Shown here: one piece after another, positions 36,373 to 48,000 of the stretch
Numbering within the stretch: position 1 is the first letter of the stretch
How the letters are laid out: each line of letters starts with the position of its first letter
NCBI RefSeq assembly: GCF_000182565.1
Contig: NW_015971539.1
Location: 1,111,219 to 1,175,218 of the forward strand
Reading direction: 5' to 3'
Origin: Spizellomyces punctatus DAOM BR117
Lineage: Eukaryota; Chytridiomycota; Chytridiomycetes; Spizellomycetales; Spizellomycetaceae
Length of the DNA: 64,000 nucleotides
The notes under the pieces: generated by a model
What the model was told of the DNA's origin: nothing
What the model saw: the letters and a program-made list of their open reading frames with translations, nothing else
Database searches by the model: none
Translations under genes and position numbers: made by a program

Positions 36373-37514
36373 TCAAGCAGCCGTGTCTCCCGACTTTTTC
36401 GTGTCAGCAGACTTGTGCGCATCGCCGCTTTTCCCTCGTGGACCAGTCCCCTTCCCCTTATCAAACCCGCTAAGCACTTGAACAATAGTGTACAAGTATA
36501 CCAAATTCGACGCATAGTATAGTCGAATAAAAAGTTGACCCAGCACGAGAGAAATGGTTGTATACAAGGCTACAATGACTCCGACCAGTACGATGCCCAG
36601 GAGGAACGAAAGACCGATGAAAAATACCAAAATTCGGGTTGCATTCTTTTGGACGGGCTGATGGTCGCATGGAGGTCTCGCCATAGCTTGCTGATCAAGT
36701 AGATGGATACTCCAGAGATGATCGAGTCAGTGAATAAGATCCAAACGACCACTGGCGCAGTGCCGTAACTATAAAAGATATAAGTATAGAAGATAAGGAG
36801 ATATACCGGGTAATCTAGGGAACCAAGAGCCTATGGAATCTGGTACGCACCTGAACGATGATCCATATACAATATATTTTGAAATTGCGAGCTGATTGTA
36901 CATCTCAACCGGGAGTAGGTCAATAATTATTGTCATAATCACGCCGATCAACCAAATAATCATGCTGAGGATCTGCAACCGTAGACAAATCGGCTCGTTG
37001 TACCATCTCCTTGTCATGGATCTGAACGACAAAAACCGTTGCATTGCAAGAACGGTGTTGAATATGCCGCCGGTGATGTTGAATATCAAGGCTAGTTTTC
37101 CACCCTGTCTCCAACTAGTGGTGCAATTACATTGAACAGGTAAGCTGCTTGCTGTGAGGAAGAAGATGTCGGAGAGACTAAACCAAACGCGGTAAGTTAT
37201 GATGTTTTTCTCATTCCAGAGTTGAAAAGATTAGCCTACCCGAGAGAAATCCAGCAGATGACAAGCAGCATATTGAAGATGGTGCGCTTCCTGTTCCAGC
37301 TGGCAATGATAACTCAAGTTAAACAATTGTCTGACATGCCAGAGAGTGAACCACATCATCCAAGTGGGATCACGATGGATACCTACCTCCATACCGTAAA
37401 TGCTATAATCGCCAAAGTGAATGCCAAGGAAACAGTGGATACGCCAACGGCTGTATACTGGGAGGAACCTCTTGGCTCATCAGCAGCGTATTTCTCGGCG
37501 TCGTTGGTGCCCAT
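36373..37514 (-). CDS. Multi-helix membrane protein with an apparent frameshift
   Basis: Exons 37387-37514, 37240-37299, 36851-37177 and 36768 downward join in phase. Hydrophobic helices include VSTVSLAFTLAIIAFTVW, TIFNMLLVICWISLG, LALIFNITGGIFNTVLAM, ILSMIIWLIGVIMTIIIDLL and VVVWILFTDSIISGVSIYLI. After SISPSK-type loop residues near 36650 the coding signal shifts frame, then continues as ILVFFIGLSFLLGIVLVGVI and ends in a Lys/Ser-rich tail. It could be a seven-helix receptor-like protein. The shift falls at an AAAA run (36647-36650). Either one base is missing (assembly error or real mutation), or a 53-base intron with a GTATCC donor removes the loop. The family is not named. Confidence 0.6.
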
Positions 37515-38074
37515 ATGGATACAGTTTCGCGCCTTTCAGTGCAGTGTCTCAGTGTCCCGTCTAGTGTGGGGGTTTGTCAGGAACGTGGAGGCACCCTGGG
37601 GTGCCATTTTAAGGTGAAGATTAACTTGAATCACACATTTCAAACAATGGCCAGCTGAAAGGGGTCAAAGATAGGGTCATGTCGCGATGAATACAAATAC
37701 CGAGCTTTAAATGGTAATCCGCTGAGGGGTTCTAGGAGCAAGAGACTAATCTGAAGGGTACAAGCCGTATTTCAACCCTTGCAAAAGGTGTTCTGCTACT
37801 CTGTTTACGTACGGTTTTGTTGGGGGGGCGCTCAAAAACAAATACAACTCTGATCCCCCAACAGCACTGTGTGTACGCGTGACTAAGCCACTACTTACTA
37901 AGCATTTTCGGACATGAAAGTTTTTGGAAATTTACATGCAAAATTTGAAACTTCTTTTCCCAGACAAAAGCCACGCTCTCGTTGCCCCCCCTTTATATAA
38001 AGAAGCGTTTGCCGTCTTTTCCCGTCGCCCATCTTTGACTTTTTTTCCTTCCACTCGATAACCACCCGTCAAGC
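37515..38074. promoter_or_regulatory. Divergent upstream region
   Basis: About 560 bases between the membrane-protein start and the CFEM-like gene. A TTATATAAA box-like motif lies at about 37993, 80 bases before the CFEM-like start. Nothing else is supported. Confidence 0.4.
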
Positions 38075-38651
38075 ATGAAATCAATCGTTGCGTCAACTGC
38101 GCTCCTCGCCCTTGGTGCTATTGCTGGAGTGCAGGCACAAAACTCTTCCAGCGTCTGCGCAGCTCCGTTGCCATTCGAGGAGGTCGGTGGTGCTATGTCA
38201 TTGCGCGCGTTTTCAGGGCTGCGCATTTAACATGAAGTGTTTCCTTTCTTACTAGTGCTTGAACAAGACTAATCAACTCGCCGCTACGTGCAGCACTGAT
38301 CTTGCGTGCCAGTGTCGGACCTCCAACGTTTACGTGTTTTGCTACGTCAACTTTTGTGGCGGAGTTGGTTCCTCTCACCCGGACTACCCAGCAGCGACAT
38401 GCAAACGTAACCAGGTCTGCGCACAGACTTCTCAAAATATAACTCAACCGGGATGGTCAGGCTCTTGCAGCAATATTCCTACCAACGGAAATGGAACTAC
38501 AAACCCCGGAAATGGTACAACCGGTAACAACACTGGGAACGGAAACAACAACAGCACGAGCGGCAAATCTAGCAGCGCAGCCGTGTTTACGCGGGTGGGT
38601 CTTAGTGGATTTGTGGTCGCCGCTGTGGCTGGATCAGTCTTTTTGCTCTGA
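38075..38651 (+). CDS. Cysteine-rich GPI-anchored surface protein (CFEM-like)
   Basis: Two exons, 38075-38182 and 38256-38651, give 167 aa. A signal peptide (SIVASTALLALGAIAGVQA) is followed by a compact domain with ten cysteines, including LAATCSTDLACQCRTSN and FCYVNFCGG. The spacing recalls the CFEM fold of fungal surface proteins, but the first Cys pair is further apart, so this is only CFEM-like. A Gly/Asn/Thr-rich stalk with NGT and NNT sequons precedes a C-terminal hydrophobic tail (GLSGFVVAAVAGSVFLL), the usual GPI-attachment signal. The donor GTCGGT is weak but the phase and cysteine spacing support the junction. It is probably a wall or plasma-membrane protein. Confidence 0.75.
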
Positions 38652-39085
38652 GTTTCACCTCTAGCGTGAGAGAATAACCTTGAATTAGAGTGCTTAAACT
38701 TATCTACGTAGTCTGTCTGTTTTTGTATTTACATAGTATCATAGTTGTCCAATTGCAAATAAAGTCATGGCATATACAGTACCATCATAAGATCCTGATG
38801 CGGATGGATTCGCCTTTATTCATTGACCTGAAATAACAGCAGTACGTTGTGTTTGCTCATAAAACAAGCTATCTGTACATCTTTGGAGGTAATTAATACT
38901 AAAAAACATAAGGACGCCAACTGCTACACATGAAATACAACTACAAAATATTGGGTGACAAATTGTGTACATGTGGTTTAAAGTCCAGTGTATCTCCCAC
39001 TCCCTCCACTAAACACGCCGCGAAGTCGGCCTACAAGCGATGATCTCGGCTCAACCCTACAGTCAAGAGACATCAAAACAGGCAA
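38652..39085. other. Intergenic region between convergent genes
   Basis: About 430 AT-rich bases with no supported gene. Confidence 0.4.
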
Positions 39086-40021
39086 TCAATAACTGGTAGC
39101 CGATAAATACTCGTCAATCGGAACATACCCTATATCATCCGTTGTCGGAAGGGAAACTGAAGAGGGAGTAGGAACAAATGCCTCCCATGTCTCCAGCCAT
39201 CGAAGCGCTCGACTTGTTTCAATATAAACGAGCGCTTGGTCTGGGATAAAGAAGAATTTTAGGGCACCAATATGATCTACATGGAAGGCACAAGAATAGT
39301 GAGATCCAATGCGGCTTCCGTCAGAAGAGGTTCATTTGAGAACGTACATAATATCCCTCCCAGAATTCCAGCCAAGTTGTAAAAGAATGGGGATGCCGTA
39401 AAGAATAGTTTTGAGAGCACAAGTAATATCCAAGGGTATATGGCACCTGGAAGTGGAACACCAAATATTCTGCAAACCCGCGCAGATGAGTATCTCGAAA
39501 GTCTGTCAATCAGCAAACTGCAACGCGACATTCACTCACCTTCGTGTTTTGAACACACCGACCTTTTGATTAGCTTCGACGGTCATCAAGGCATACATCA
39601 AACCATTCAGTCCCCCAATACACCAATCGACCTTGATCCCAACCGCCCAAAATGGTATCACCACAAGTACATAAAGCAGCCCCGTAACAATCCCAACAAT
39701 GACGACAAAATTCATGGAATGCAGGGTTCCTCGCTGCGTCTCCAACATTTTATTCAACGGCGGAAAAAACAGCAGGTTGAGAAGGAGGGTAACAATGGAT
39801 GAATGAAGAAAGGGTACGGTAAGGAGATGGTAAATGTTTGAAAGCGGGGACGATAGAATGAGGTTAGGACAGAGTCCAACGTCAGGAGATCCTCTTGCGA
39901 CGTTGACAATGGAGAGTGTGACGCAAGTCAACACTGTAACTGCACTGCTTAGGGGAAGTGAGAGGTACCATTTCTTGATAAACTTTAGCGTTTCTATAGA
40001 GTAATAGCCGACCGCGGACAT
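39086..40021 (-). CDS. Rhomboid-like membrane protein, probable pseudoprotease
   Basis: Three exons (39540-40021, 39348-39469, 39086-39276) encode 264 aa. Six hydrophobic segments fit a rhomboid fold, including YHLLTVPFLHSSIVTLLLNL, MNFVVIVGIVTGLLYVLVVI and YPWILLVLSKLFFTASPFF. Where active rhomboids have GxSG, this protein has GGLNGLMYALM. Where they have the catalytic His in the last helix it has FYNLAGILGGILY. Both catalytic residues are thus Asn. Length and layout are close to the Rbd2 group and to Derlin/UBAC2-like proteins, which act in Golgi or ER quality control. The soluble tail ends in an acidic segment. A role as a membrane adaptor is inferred. Confidence 0.78.
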
Positions 40022-40308
40022 GATGATCTAGTGCACGATGCGGACGCAGAGGAACCTTGGGTCGGTGGCCTCTTGTTGACGTGGCCATGTGGCTTAGAGT
40101 GAGGCTTATCCCCCATTTCGCAGTTCAATATCCACACACGATATTTGGAACAAACTATAGTATTAAAATCTAAGACATGATAAAGACAACATACATGACA
40201 TAATAGGTATTGAGATAATTTACAGTACAATATGAACGCAATGACATATCAATTTGGGGTATCCAACCTTCGCACAAATAAAAAGTTCATCCAGCATCAT
40301 GGGGTTCC

Positions 40309-41946
40309 TCAATAACCGCCCTTCTTTCCCTTCTTTTTCTTTTCGCAGACCGCATCAATATCACACCCAACGAGATCGCCAAGTGCAGCTTCCCACACAT
40401 CCAGATCACAAGCCTCTTCTGTGCACCCAGGGAGGATGATAGGCCGTTCGTTGAGAAGAGCACGAACCTTGAACTTATTCGAGCCGGAGCATTGGTGGAG
40501 CTCAAAAGCCATATTAGCCATGAAAGGTGCAATGTGGGACGTGCGAAAGACGCGATCCGGTAGCGGAGTAGTAGCGTTGCCTGTTAGACGTTGGGTGTCT
40601 TTGAAAAGACCCTAATGTGCCATTGTCAGCATCTTCAATACAAGAGTAACATGAAGTCCTAAACGGGATTTACCAGCGAGGTGACGAGTGCAAGTAGCGT
40701 CTCGGAATGACCAAATTTGAAATCGGCAATGACCCGCGAGTTTCCTTCAGATCTGGCTTTCAGCCCTTGCACAATTTCAGTGACCAGACGACAAGCAATC
40801 TTTCCATTGAGTTCATGGCCATATCCATTCTCCAACCAGTCATCGAGATCCTCGCCGTATTCCAACCATTCCACCTCGTCCTCGTTGAACATGGTACACC
40901 ATCCATCCCGTCTCCCAAACACCGACCATTCAAAGGCACAGGCCTTGAACGCTGCCAACGCATTTGCAGGGCTGAAAGTCAAGCAAGTAGTTTCCGCAAG
41001 TCGACGAGCAATGGGAGGCAAACGAGCAGACTTGAACGCCTCCATTTCTGCGCGATGAGCAGGTCCACGTTGCACGTGTTTCCGCCAGGCAGAGCACGAT
41101 TTTTGGGGATTCATAATATGGTCCTTCTTTTGCGGGGACGTTGTCATGTAGATTGGAGTGTTCCGGCATGTGCCCTCCTCATTTTGTGGAGTGAACAGAC
41201 CCGCCGCAAAAGAGCTGCCCGTCTGTCCCGACCTTGAGCGACCAGAGCTACTGAATAGGTAAACATTTGGGTTGTAGGGAACATTACTAGAAACAACAAA
41301 TGTCAATGTCCGCCTAAATATCCGACATGGAAGCGGATGCGATCAAAGGCTTACGCTAAAAGACTCTCGTAACGTTGCATCGTCCTTTTTCCAAACAGAT
41401 ATGCTTCTCCTTCTCCGGCTTTGGAGAGCAGACCCTCATCCTCCAAGTTGAACGGATTTTTCTGTAGGGCAAAAAACGTTGTATTACTTGTTCCCTTTGT
41501 GCAATTGCTATAACGATCACACTTACCCATGACCTAATCCACTCATGCTCTGGTGACAGGCAAGAATCCGCTGAACGTGCAAATGCTTCCAATTCATTGA
41601 AAGATACAATATCTTCGTAGGTTGGCGCACGGGTACCATGTCTCACAACCTTAAACAGGTCTTTAGCATACAATTCGCATATCCCATTCTCATATCCCAC
41701 GCAACATACCATCTGAACGTGGGCGAGTGCACATCCATTCACCTCATCCTGATGTGCCTCATCATTCCGAATCGGGTATGCACCTTTTGTTCCCAAGTGT
41801 CGAGTAATATCAAACTCGGGTTCCAAGTAGAGTGCAACTTGTGAGGAGGTAGCAGATGTAACAACAATGTGAGGATATGTCGGAGCTGCCAGCGACTGTG
41901 ACCCAAACAAGAGCGTCGCAAGAAGAGAGACACGAATAGGACTCAT
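40309..41946 (-). CDS. Multiple inositol-polyphosphate phosphatase (MINPP type), secreted
   Basis: Four exons (41527-41946, 41355-41461, 40674-41286, 40309-40611) encode 480 aa. A signal peptide (IRVSLLATLLFGSQSLAAP) is followed by the histidine-phosphatase catalytic motif VVRHGTRAPT. The proton-donor region DFKFGHSETLLALVTSL carries HSE in place of the HD of fungal phytases, which is the MINPP pattern (HAE in animals). The domain between contains FSPANALAAFKACAFEWSVF and an acidic patch (DEDEVEWLEYGEDL-like). Cysteines are spread along the chain, as in secreted acid phosphatases. The C-terminus is lysine-rich (EKKKKGKKGGY). It probably dephosphorylates inositol phosphates. An in-frame ATG at 42093 would give a longer N-terminus without a good signal peptide. 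Confidence 0.88.
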
Positions 41947-42385
41947 GAGGTATAATTTAGCGGCGATGAGAGATGGTCGTCGACTGCAAAACGCTGGTGT
42001 GAGAAAATCGTAACCGTAAACCGGAAGAAGACGACCGTTTGCGACGACCGACGAAGCCGAGGTGAACGAGGTCAACGAGGTAAACAAGAACAAGGTGGGA
42101 ATCTGCTAAAAAGCAAAAGGACAGCAAACGTAGGAAAGTTCCCAAGAGGTCTATATCTAAATATCCTTGTTTAAAAAAAACGGGCAGGTCCTTCTAGACA
42201 TCAAGTCAGTAAGACACGTGTAGGAACGAGAGGAGGCAATAACTGATGAGGGCCCCCCAATTTCCAGAGGACTCCGCGCACCAATCAGATTTGATCGTGC
42301 CCAGGGAAGTGGAGCTGATTGGTTGGAATATGGTGTAGTTGGGGCAAAGCATTATTAAGGAAAGCGTTTCATTAGATTTTCAATT
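41947..42385. promoter_or_regulatory. Upstream region of the phosphatase and tRNA-Ala
   Basis: About 440 bases between the phosphatase start and tRNA-Ala. No other gene is supported. Confidence 0.4.
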
Positions 42386-42457
42386 GGGGTAGTAACTCAG
42401 TGGTAGAGTGTCTGCTTCGCATGCAGGAAGCCCGGAGTTCGATCCTCCGCTACTCCA
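42386..42457 (+). tRNA. tRNA-Ala (anticodon CGC)
   Basis: A 72-base cloverleaf. The acceptor arms GGGGTAG and CTACTCC pair with one G-U. The D arm is ACTCAGTGGTAGAGT. The anticodon stem TCTGC/GCAGG carries the loop TTCGCAT with anticodon CGC. The T arm is CGGAGTTCGATCCTCCG with discriminator A. There is no intron. Confidence 0.95.
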
Positions 42458-42689
42458 ATCAGTATTTCACCCGTGACCCTTTTTTGAAGCACTGGCTTTT
42501 TATTACTCGTTATTTACACCTTCATCGATAGCAAAACCCTTTCATCAACGGGTAAATCATGCAGAGACAAACTGTTTTTAATGTCAAAATTGGCGATGAT
42601 AATGTAATGCTGCAGCGAGCTATGGAGCATCTACCTACTCAGACCGCCCCTCACTGAAATCTAACCAACCTCTCTCCCACGACACAGCC

Positions 42690-43418
42690 TTAAGCGATCT
42701 CCACGCCAGTCATATCAGAAAATTCACTAATACCAGACGGATCCTCTACAATACAAGTCCACGGCGCGGGAACATCCAAAAGATCATTCAAACTCGTAAT
42801 GCAGTCCACAATCTTGTTTTGATGGTCATCCGACATGGGAACCGTTCGTACATGGGTCCCAAGCTCAAAGATGGCATTTCCGATATGATTGTACAAGGAA
42901 TCTATCTTTTTCATTCCGTTTCGTTGGATGGCAAACTCTAGTTCGGGGATTTCTATTGTTGCATATGGGCTTTTGAGGAGAACGTTCCATAACTGGATAC
43001 ATTCCACAAAAAAAAGAACAGTCAAACAAAACGTGTCTCAAATAAAACTAAATCAGCTTTCTTTAATACTTGCCTGCGTACGGTCAGTGATGCGCAACGT
43101 CAGTTTCCGAGCCTTCCATTCTTCTTCCGGTGGTTCGGGGACCACCTTGAAGCGCACCTCTCCATTCTCGCCGGTTTGAGTTTGCACGTTGGGAAGGGTG
43201 TTGAGTAATTCTACAAAAGTTCCTCCAAGAGCGTCGTTAAACTCTTCTTCGTCTTCATAACCCAATTCCCGGGACAATAGATCCGCTATAGGAGCCGCTG
43301 GAATCCATTCTACCGTAGTAGTGGTGTATGCCTTTTCCAGCTCTTCAATGATACGAGCGACTTCCTGGTGGCTCAGGTTTATCTTGATGGGCGACTCAGT
43401 GGGGATTGGAAGACCCAT
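42690..43418 (-). CDS. ZPR1-domain-related protein
   Basis: Two exons, 43074-43418 and 42690-42992, encode 215 aa. The second half resembles the beta-sheet part of a ZPR1 domain: LLKSPYATIEIPELEFAI, then KIDSLYNHIGNAIFEL, and near the end WTCIVEDPSGISEF, like the LDDPAGNSY strand of ZPR1. The zinc-binding CxxC pairs of true ZPR1 are absent, so this is a divergent, single-domain relative. The first half has LLSRELGYEDEEEFNDALGG, a motif that I have seen in uncharacterised fungal and plant relatives. The intron has a GC donor (GCAAGT) with normal acceptor CCAG; without splicing the frame stops six codons later. True ZPR1 binds eEF1A; function here is unknown. Confidence 0.65.
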
Positions 43419-43540
43419 GATGTTTGAATTTGACAAAAATGTGTGAATGCAAAAAGGAAATAAAACAGCGACTCGATGCACTCTGGGGCGAAACTGCTCT
43501 CATTATTTTTGTCAGCGTCCATATTTAGACAAATGACTGC

Positions 43541-44831
43541 TTACGAGAGCATGATCTTCCTCTGCAACTCAAGACTCTTGTATTTCAAGTGTCCATATAC
43601 CTTGGTTATACTCTATAAGCTATACCTGTCTTTCTACTTTTATCTAGAATCTACTTACATGGACCGCTCACCTCTGCACCATCTTCTGCATCCAACGTCA
43701 GGGTACACGTGGCCATCCGATGTTCTTGTTCTGGGTTGTGAGTGATCCAAATGCAAGTGTAGCTCTTCAAGGACTGTTCGACAAGTTCGCATGTTTCAGG
43801 GTCGAGTGCACTGGTCGGCTCTACAGAATACGACTGAGCGGCGTTTTCAATGTGCGGGTAGTTGGAGAGTCTTTAGGTACCATCCAATAACAAAATGTCT
43901 GGTTCGCACGATATGGCACAGGCAATTGCGATTCGTTGCATTTCACCTAAAAGCCAAATTTGAAGGTGTGAGCACTCCTGAGGGTTCACACCAGGTACAC
44001 ACACTTTTGAAATTCCGGCGAATGGTAACATGGGTGCGACTCACCTCCCGAAAGCTGATTCCATTCTTTATCCCATGTCTCTGGTGCCAAATTCCAGCTA
44101 TGCTTGACATTAGCACCATCCCCTCAATAGAATCGCTTCATCAACCGTAGAACAGTTTTGTCTCACCCAGCAGCCAATTCAATCTAGGGATCAATACATG
44201 AGTATCAAACGAGGTGTTGCGGCGTTTACGACATCCATACGTTCCTACCGAATCAACACATTTAGATTGCCGCTTCTTTTGAGCCGAAAATGTATTCACC
44301 GTTTCTAGAAATTTGGCAGGTGTTCCAGGTAGGATCGGTGGTCGTTGGGGGACGTACATAACCCGCGATCTCCACTCTGTTATGCCGTACTGCTCTGGTG
44401 TTCTGAAAAATCCCAAGGTATTGTCAGCACGGACAGGTACGGCATGTTTGTGTTCAAGGTAGAGCCTTTCTTGACCTTCCATCTAAGGTGATCTTGCCGG
44501 AATTGTACGGTATGAGTTGGGCGAGACATTTCAACAATGTCGTCTAACATGGAGGTGATTATGATGAGTAGCTGTCAGCGTGACCAAAAGGCAGCCCTTA
44601 AAGCATGCCAGAACCTTTCCAGAACCTGCCAATAGTCATTAAGTGCACTTTAAAAAAAACCATGCTGCATGCAGTTTGACCAAAATCACTACCCTACGTA
44701 CCACTGGGACCACGAACGGCTAGAATCCTCGGATTTCGCTTGTCTAGCTCAAGGGAGAAGTGAACGTTGGAGAAGAGGTGCGAACCGTTTGGTAGAGTTA
44801 AGCTCAGGTTTTCGACTTGTAAAATGGTCAT
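43541..44831 (-). CDS. Single-domain ABC ATPase (FetA/YbbL-like), microexon-rich
   Basis: Nine exons (44702-44831, 44615-44625, 44476-44543, 44249-44402, 44167-44183, 44045-44097, 43881-43946, 43672-43820, 43541-43561) close to 222 aa. Exons of 11 and 17 bases are needed to complete Walker A (GPSGSGKTTLLK) and the segment before the signature. Other motifs are the Q-loop YVPQRPPILPGTP, signature NQLSGGEMQRIAIA, Walker B DILLLDEPTSALD and the H-loop WITHNPEQ. There are no membrane helices. The size and the Q-loop context resemble bacterial FetA/YbbL and plant STAR1 ATPases, which pair with a separate permease (FetB/YbbM, STAR2). No permease gene is seen in this window. The last exon (six codons) is the least certain. 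Confidence 0.82.
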
Positions 44832-45002
44832 GATGAATGTGAACAAAAAGCTAGTTTGGAATGCAGGAACCGCGTTATATAGGATTAGTTCGTCATCATC
44901 ATTACCCACACACGCCTGCTTCCTCTACTTTTAATTACTACATCAAATATAGCTATATCCTATCCAAGATACTCTAACAAAAACTAATCTGCAAACGACA
45001 AT

Positions 45003-48000
45003 CTATACAGCCCTTCTCTCAACAACTTGATTCCAAATATCCTCATCAACAGTCCCTTTACAAATAAACCGCCACACATGGACTTTTTTCGTCTGCCCAT
45101 ATCGTCGAACCCGTCCAATAGCTTGAGTTTCGCACGCATCATAGACTTCCGGCGTCTCAAGATGCAAAGGGGATACGAAAATAACATGATTGGCTCCCGT
45201 TAGATTTGCTCCACTGGCTTCTTCATTGGTTGCAGTTAAAAGTAGAACCCGAGTTCCATCAAGATCGTGGTCGACATCAAGGTCATCCATATTCTGGAAT
45301 CGTTCCACAGCTTTGCTCATTTTCGTTGCGCCGCCCTCAATCTTGAGGTGGGCGATACGAGCATCGTCGAGCGCCTCGCTCACCTTCTGCTTGAGTTCAG
45401 GAAACTGGACAAAAATCAGGATACGATCCGTACTTGGGATCTTGTCCTTTATCAACGATACGATGGCGGAGAGTTTTGCTCCGTGGCCAGAACCAAAATC
45501 GTCTTGATCGACTCCAAGACTTTCTGGGGTTACTATAAAATTGCTCCGGGCTGCAACTTGACATCCAGGCGTCACGCATGTTTCTTTCTCGGCTTCCTCA
45601 AGCACACATGTTTGGCATCCCAAGTGTCCACAACATGAAAGGAAGACAACCTGGTCATAGTTGTCAGGCAGGTGGAATGATTTTTGACATTTTGGGCAAA
45701 TGACCTCGGCTTGTTTGCGGGTTTGAACATCTCGTACCGCTTGAATATATCGCAATGATCGCAACCGATTGACCAGTTCTTTTTGTACTTTACGTAAACG
45801 GTGGGTATGCTCTCGCAACTCCCATTTCTTGTCAGACAGAGTTGGGGCCTTTTTGGGTTTACCCGTATCTTCATCCTCATCATCATCATCCAAAAAGTCG
45901 TCATCCGCCGATTTCCGTTTAGAAGAACCCACTTTTTTCTTTCCATTTTGCTGCGTTTTCTTGATCATATTCCCAACTGGTTTCAAACTCGTATCTCCCA
46001 TGTTTTCTTTCCCTTTGCCCTTCTTGTTGCCCAATTGTCCCATGTTTTTAACAATCTCCGCGACCAACAGCCCTGTATCGACATCATCGCTTCGTCCGGC
46101 CAGAGCCTGTCCCCACCACCTCTCAAGCGGCAAATCATCTCCTTCTTCATATCCACCATGATCCAAGATCCAAGAATGCAGTGCTTTGGCATCATTCAAG
46201 TGCTCCTCAAACAATTGTCGACATTCCTCCAACTGCGCTTTTCGTTCAATCACAATCTTTTCACAAGCTTCCGCAGCGTTCCTGACGCGCAATTGCTGTT
46301 TTTTGCCATCCCGTCCAGGCGATCGCAATTCCAAATCAAAATGAGAGCACCGAATCAAAAGGGCTTGTTCGGGTGACTTCATTTTTTCTAATGCGAGACC
46401 TAGCCGGAGTTCACGGTCCCCTTGAGCTGCCTTGCCTGCCCTGACCGTCTTTCTGACATTCATCTCGACACTCAGCAAGTAATGCTGTAGTTCGTAATAG
46501 AGGGCAAGTTCTGCAGGGGGTAACTGTATAGGCATGATATGCTCCTCACACAAAATCTCATCAATCTCTGCAATATTCTGACGCACGAAGCCATCCAAAA
46601 ACGTTTGAGCAACCGCATGTCGTCGGGCATGCCAAGCAGCCGTATGCACCTCCCGGAACGAATGAAATTTTTCGGCAGCTGTTCGCTCATTAAGTCGCTT
46701 TTTAACCATATCTTCACCCATTTCGGCATCATCATCCACTCCTAGATGCAAACCAAGGAAACTTGCAATGGTTTTGACGGTAGCGAATTCGTGGACCGGA
46801 GAAGTTCCAGATAGGACCCACCGGTAATTGGATCGTAGTTCCAAGATGCATGCATAGTCTTTGCCCGTTACATAGGTGTACTCGTCAACTACGATACGGT
46901 TGAAATAAAACATTTCGAGAGGTGGGCATTGCATTTTTTTCCAGTTTTTTTGTACGGATTGTGTTTGGAGGTTCCATGGATCTTTATCTTCACGGGATGT
47001 GGTATCGGCATTTTTAGATTTGGACGTTTTACGTTTGTCGTAGGTGTCCATCACATCACTACTATCGCCATCTTCCAGGTCATTCAACTCTTCACCTGTT
47101 TCGTCTGTTTGTTGCTTCAACTGATCCCGGTAGGCCTTGGTGCCCCTCACCTGCTTTTGGACAGGTACAGTCTCATCACTTCCTTGCTGTTTCCTCCTCA
47201 ATAACCCCTCTTTAACAGCCTGGATAACCAACTTGACGCCGTCGGTTCCGCCAATCTCGGTCAACTCCTTGACGCGAATTTTGAGCTTTTCCAAAGCCTC
47301 CTGATATCGGATATTAAAATACCGTCCCTCAGAAACAGGCAAGAGCTCACTTCCAGCCAATCCAGATAAATTAGACCAGTAATTGATACCCGTCAAAACA
47401 CTCCGCGCGCAAATAATGATATCCGCTTCCTCAAAATCCGCGACAGTCGTTTTATTAAAATTAGCCACATTGAGCATGGTGAGGACTTTGAACCGGTTTC
47501 CAGTAAACTTTTTGATTTCCGCTGGCCATTGTGCTACCAAATGAGATGGAACAATGATTAATGTTGCTTTGATGGGGATACGCCCTTCGAGTTGCGAGGG
47601 AGGCGGGGGAGGCGGGGGAGGTAGGGACGCAGCGTAGTCAATGAGACCGAGTGTGATGGCGGTCTTTCCGTATCCGACTTGGTCAGCTAGGACACCCCCT
47701 CGAACAAATACTTGCCGCTCCGCCTTGGCTTCTACACGCCACCCCAACGGTTCCAAAACAGCTTCTGAAACCTCTTCTTCAACAAAAGGTTCAATGGTAG
47801 CTTGCTCTTGACGCACCATCCACGTTAAAGACCGACTTTGCTCCTTTCTCAGCTTGTACCGCTCAAAATGCGGCGGCTGCTCATGTTCCGGATCCAGTTT
47901 GTTACTCTTGACTTCAAGAGGTTTCAATTTCTCTTCTTGGTCAGTAAATTCTGTGGAAAGTCGCCACGATACTCGAGGGGATTCGGGACGGTCTTTACTA

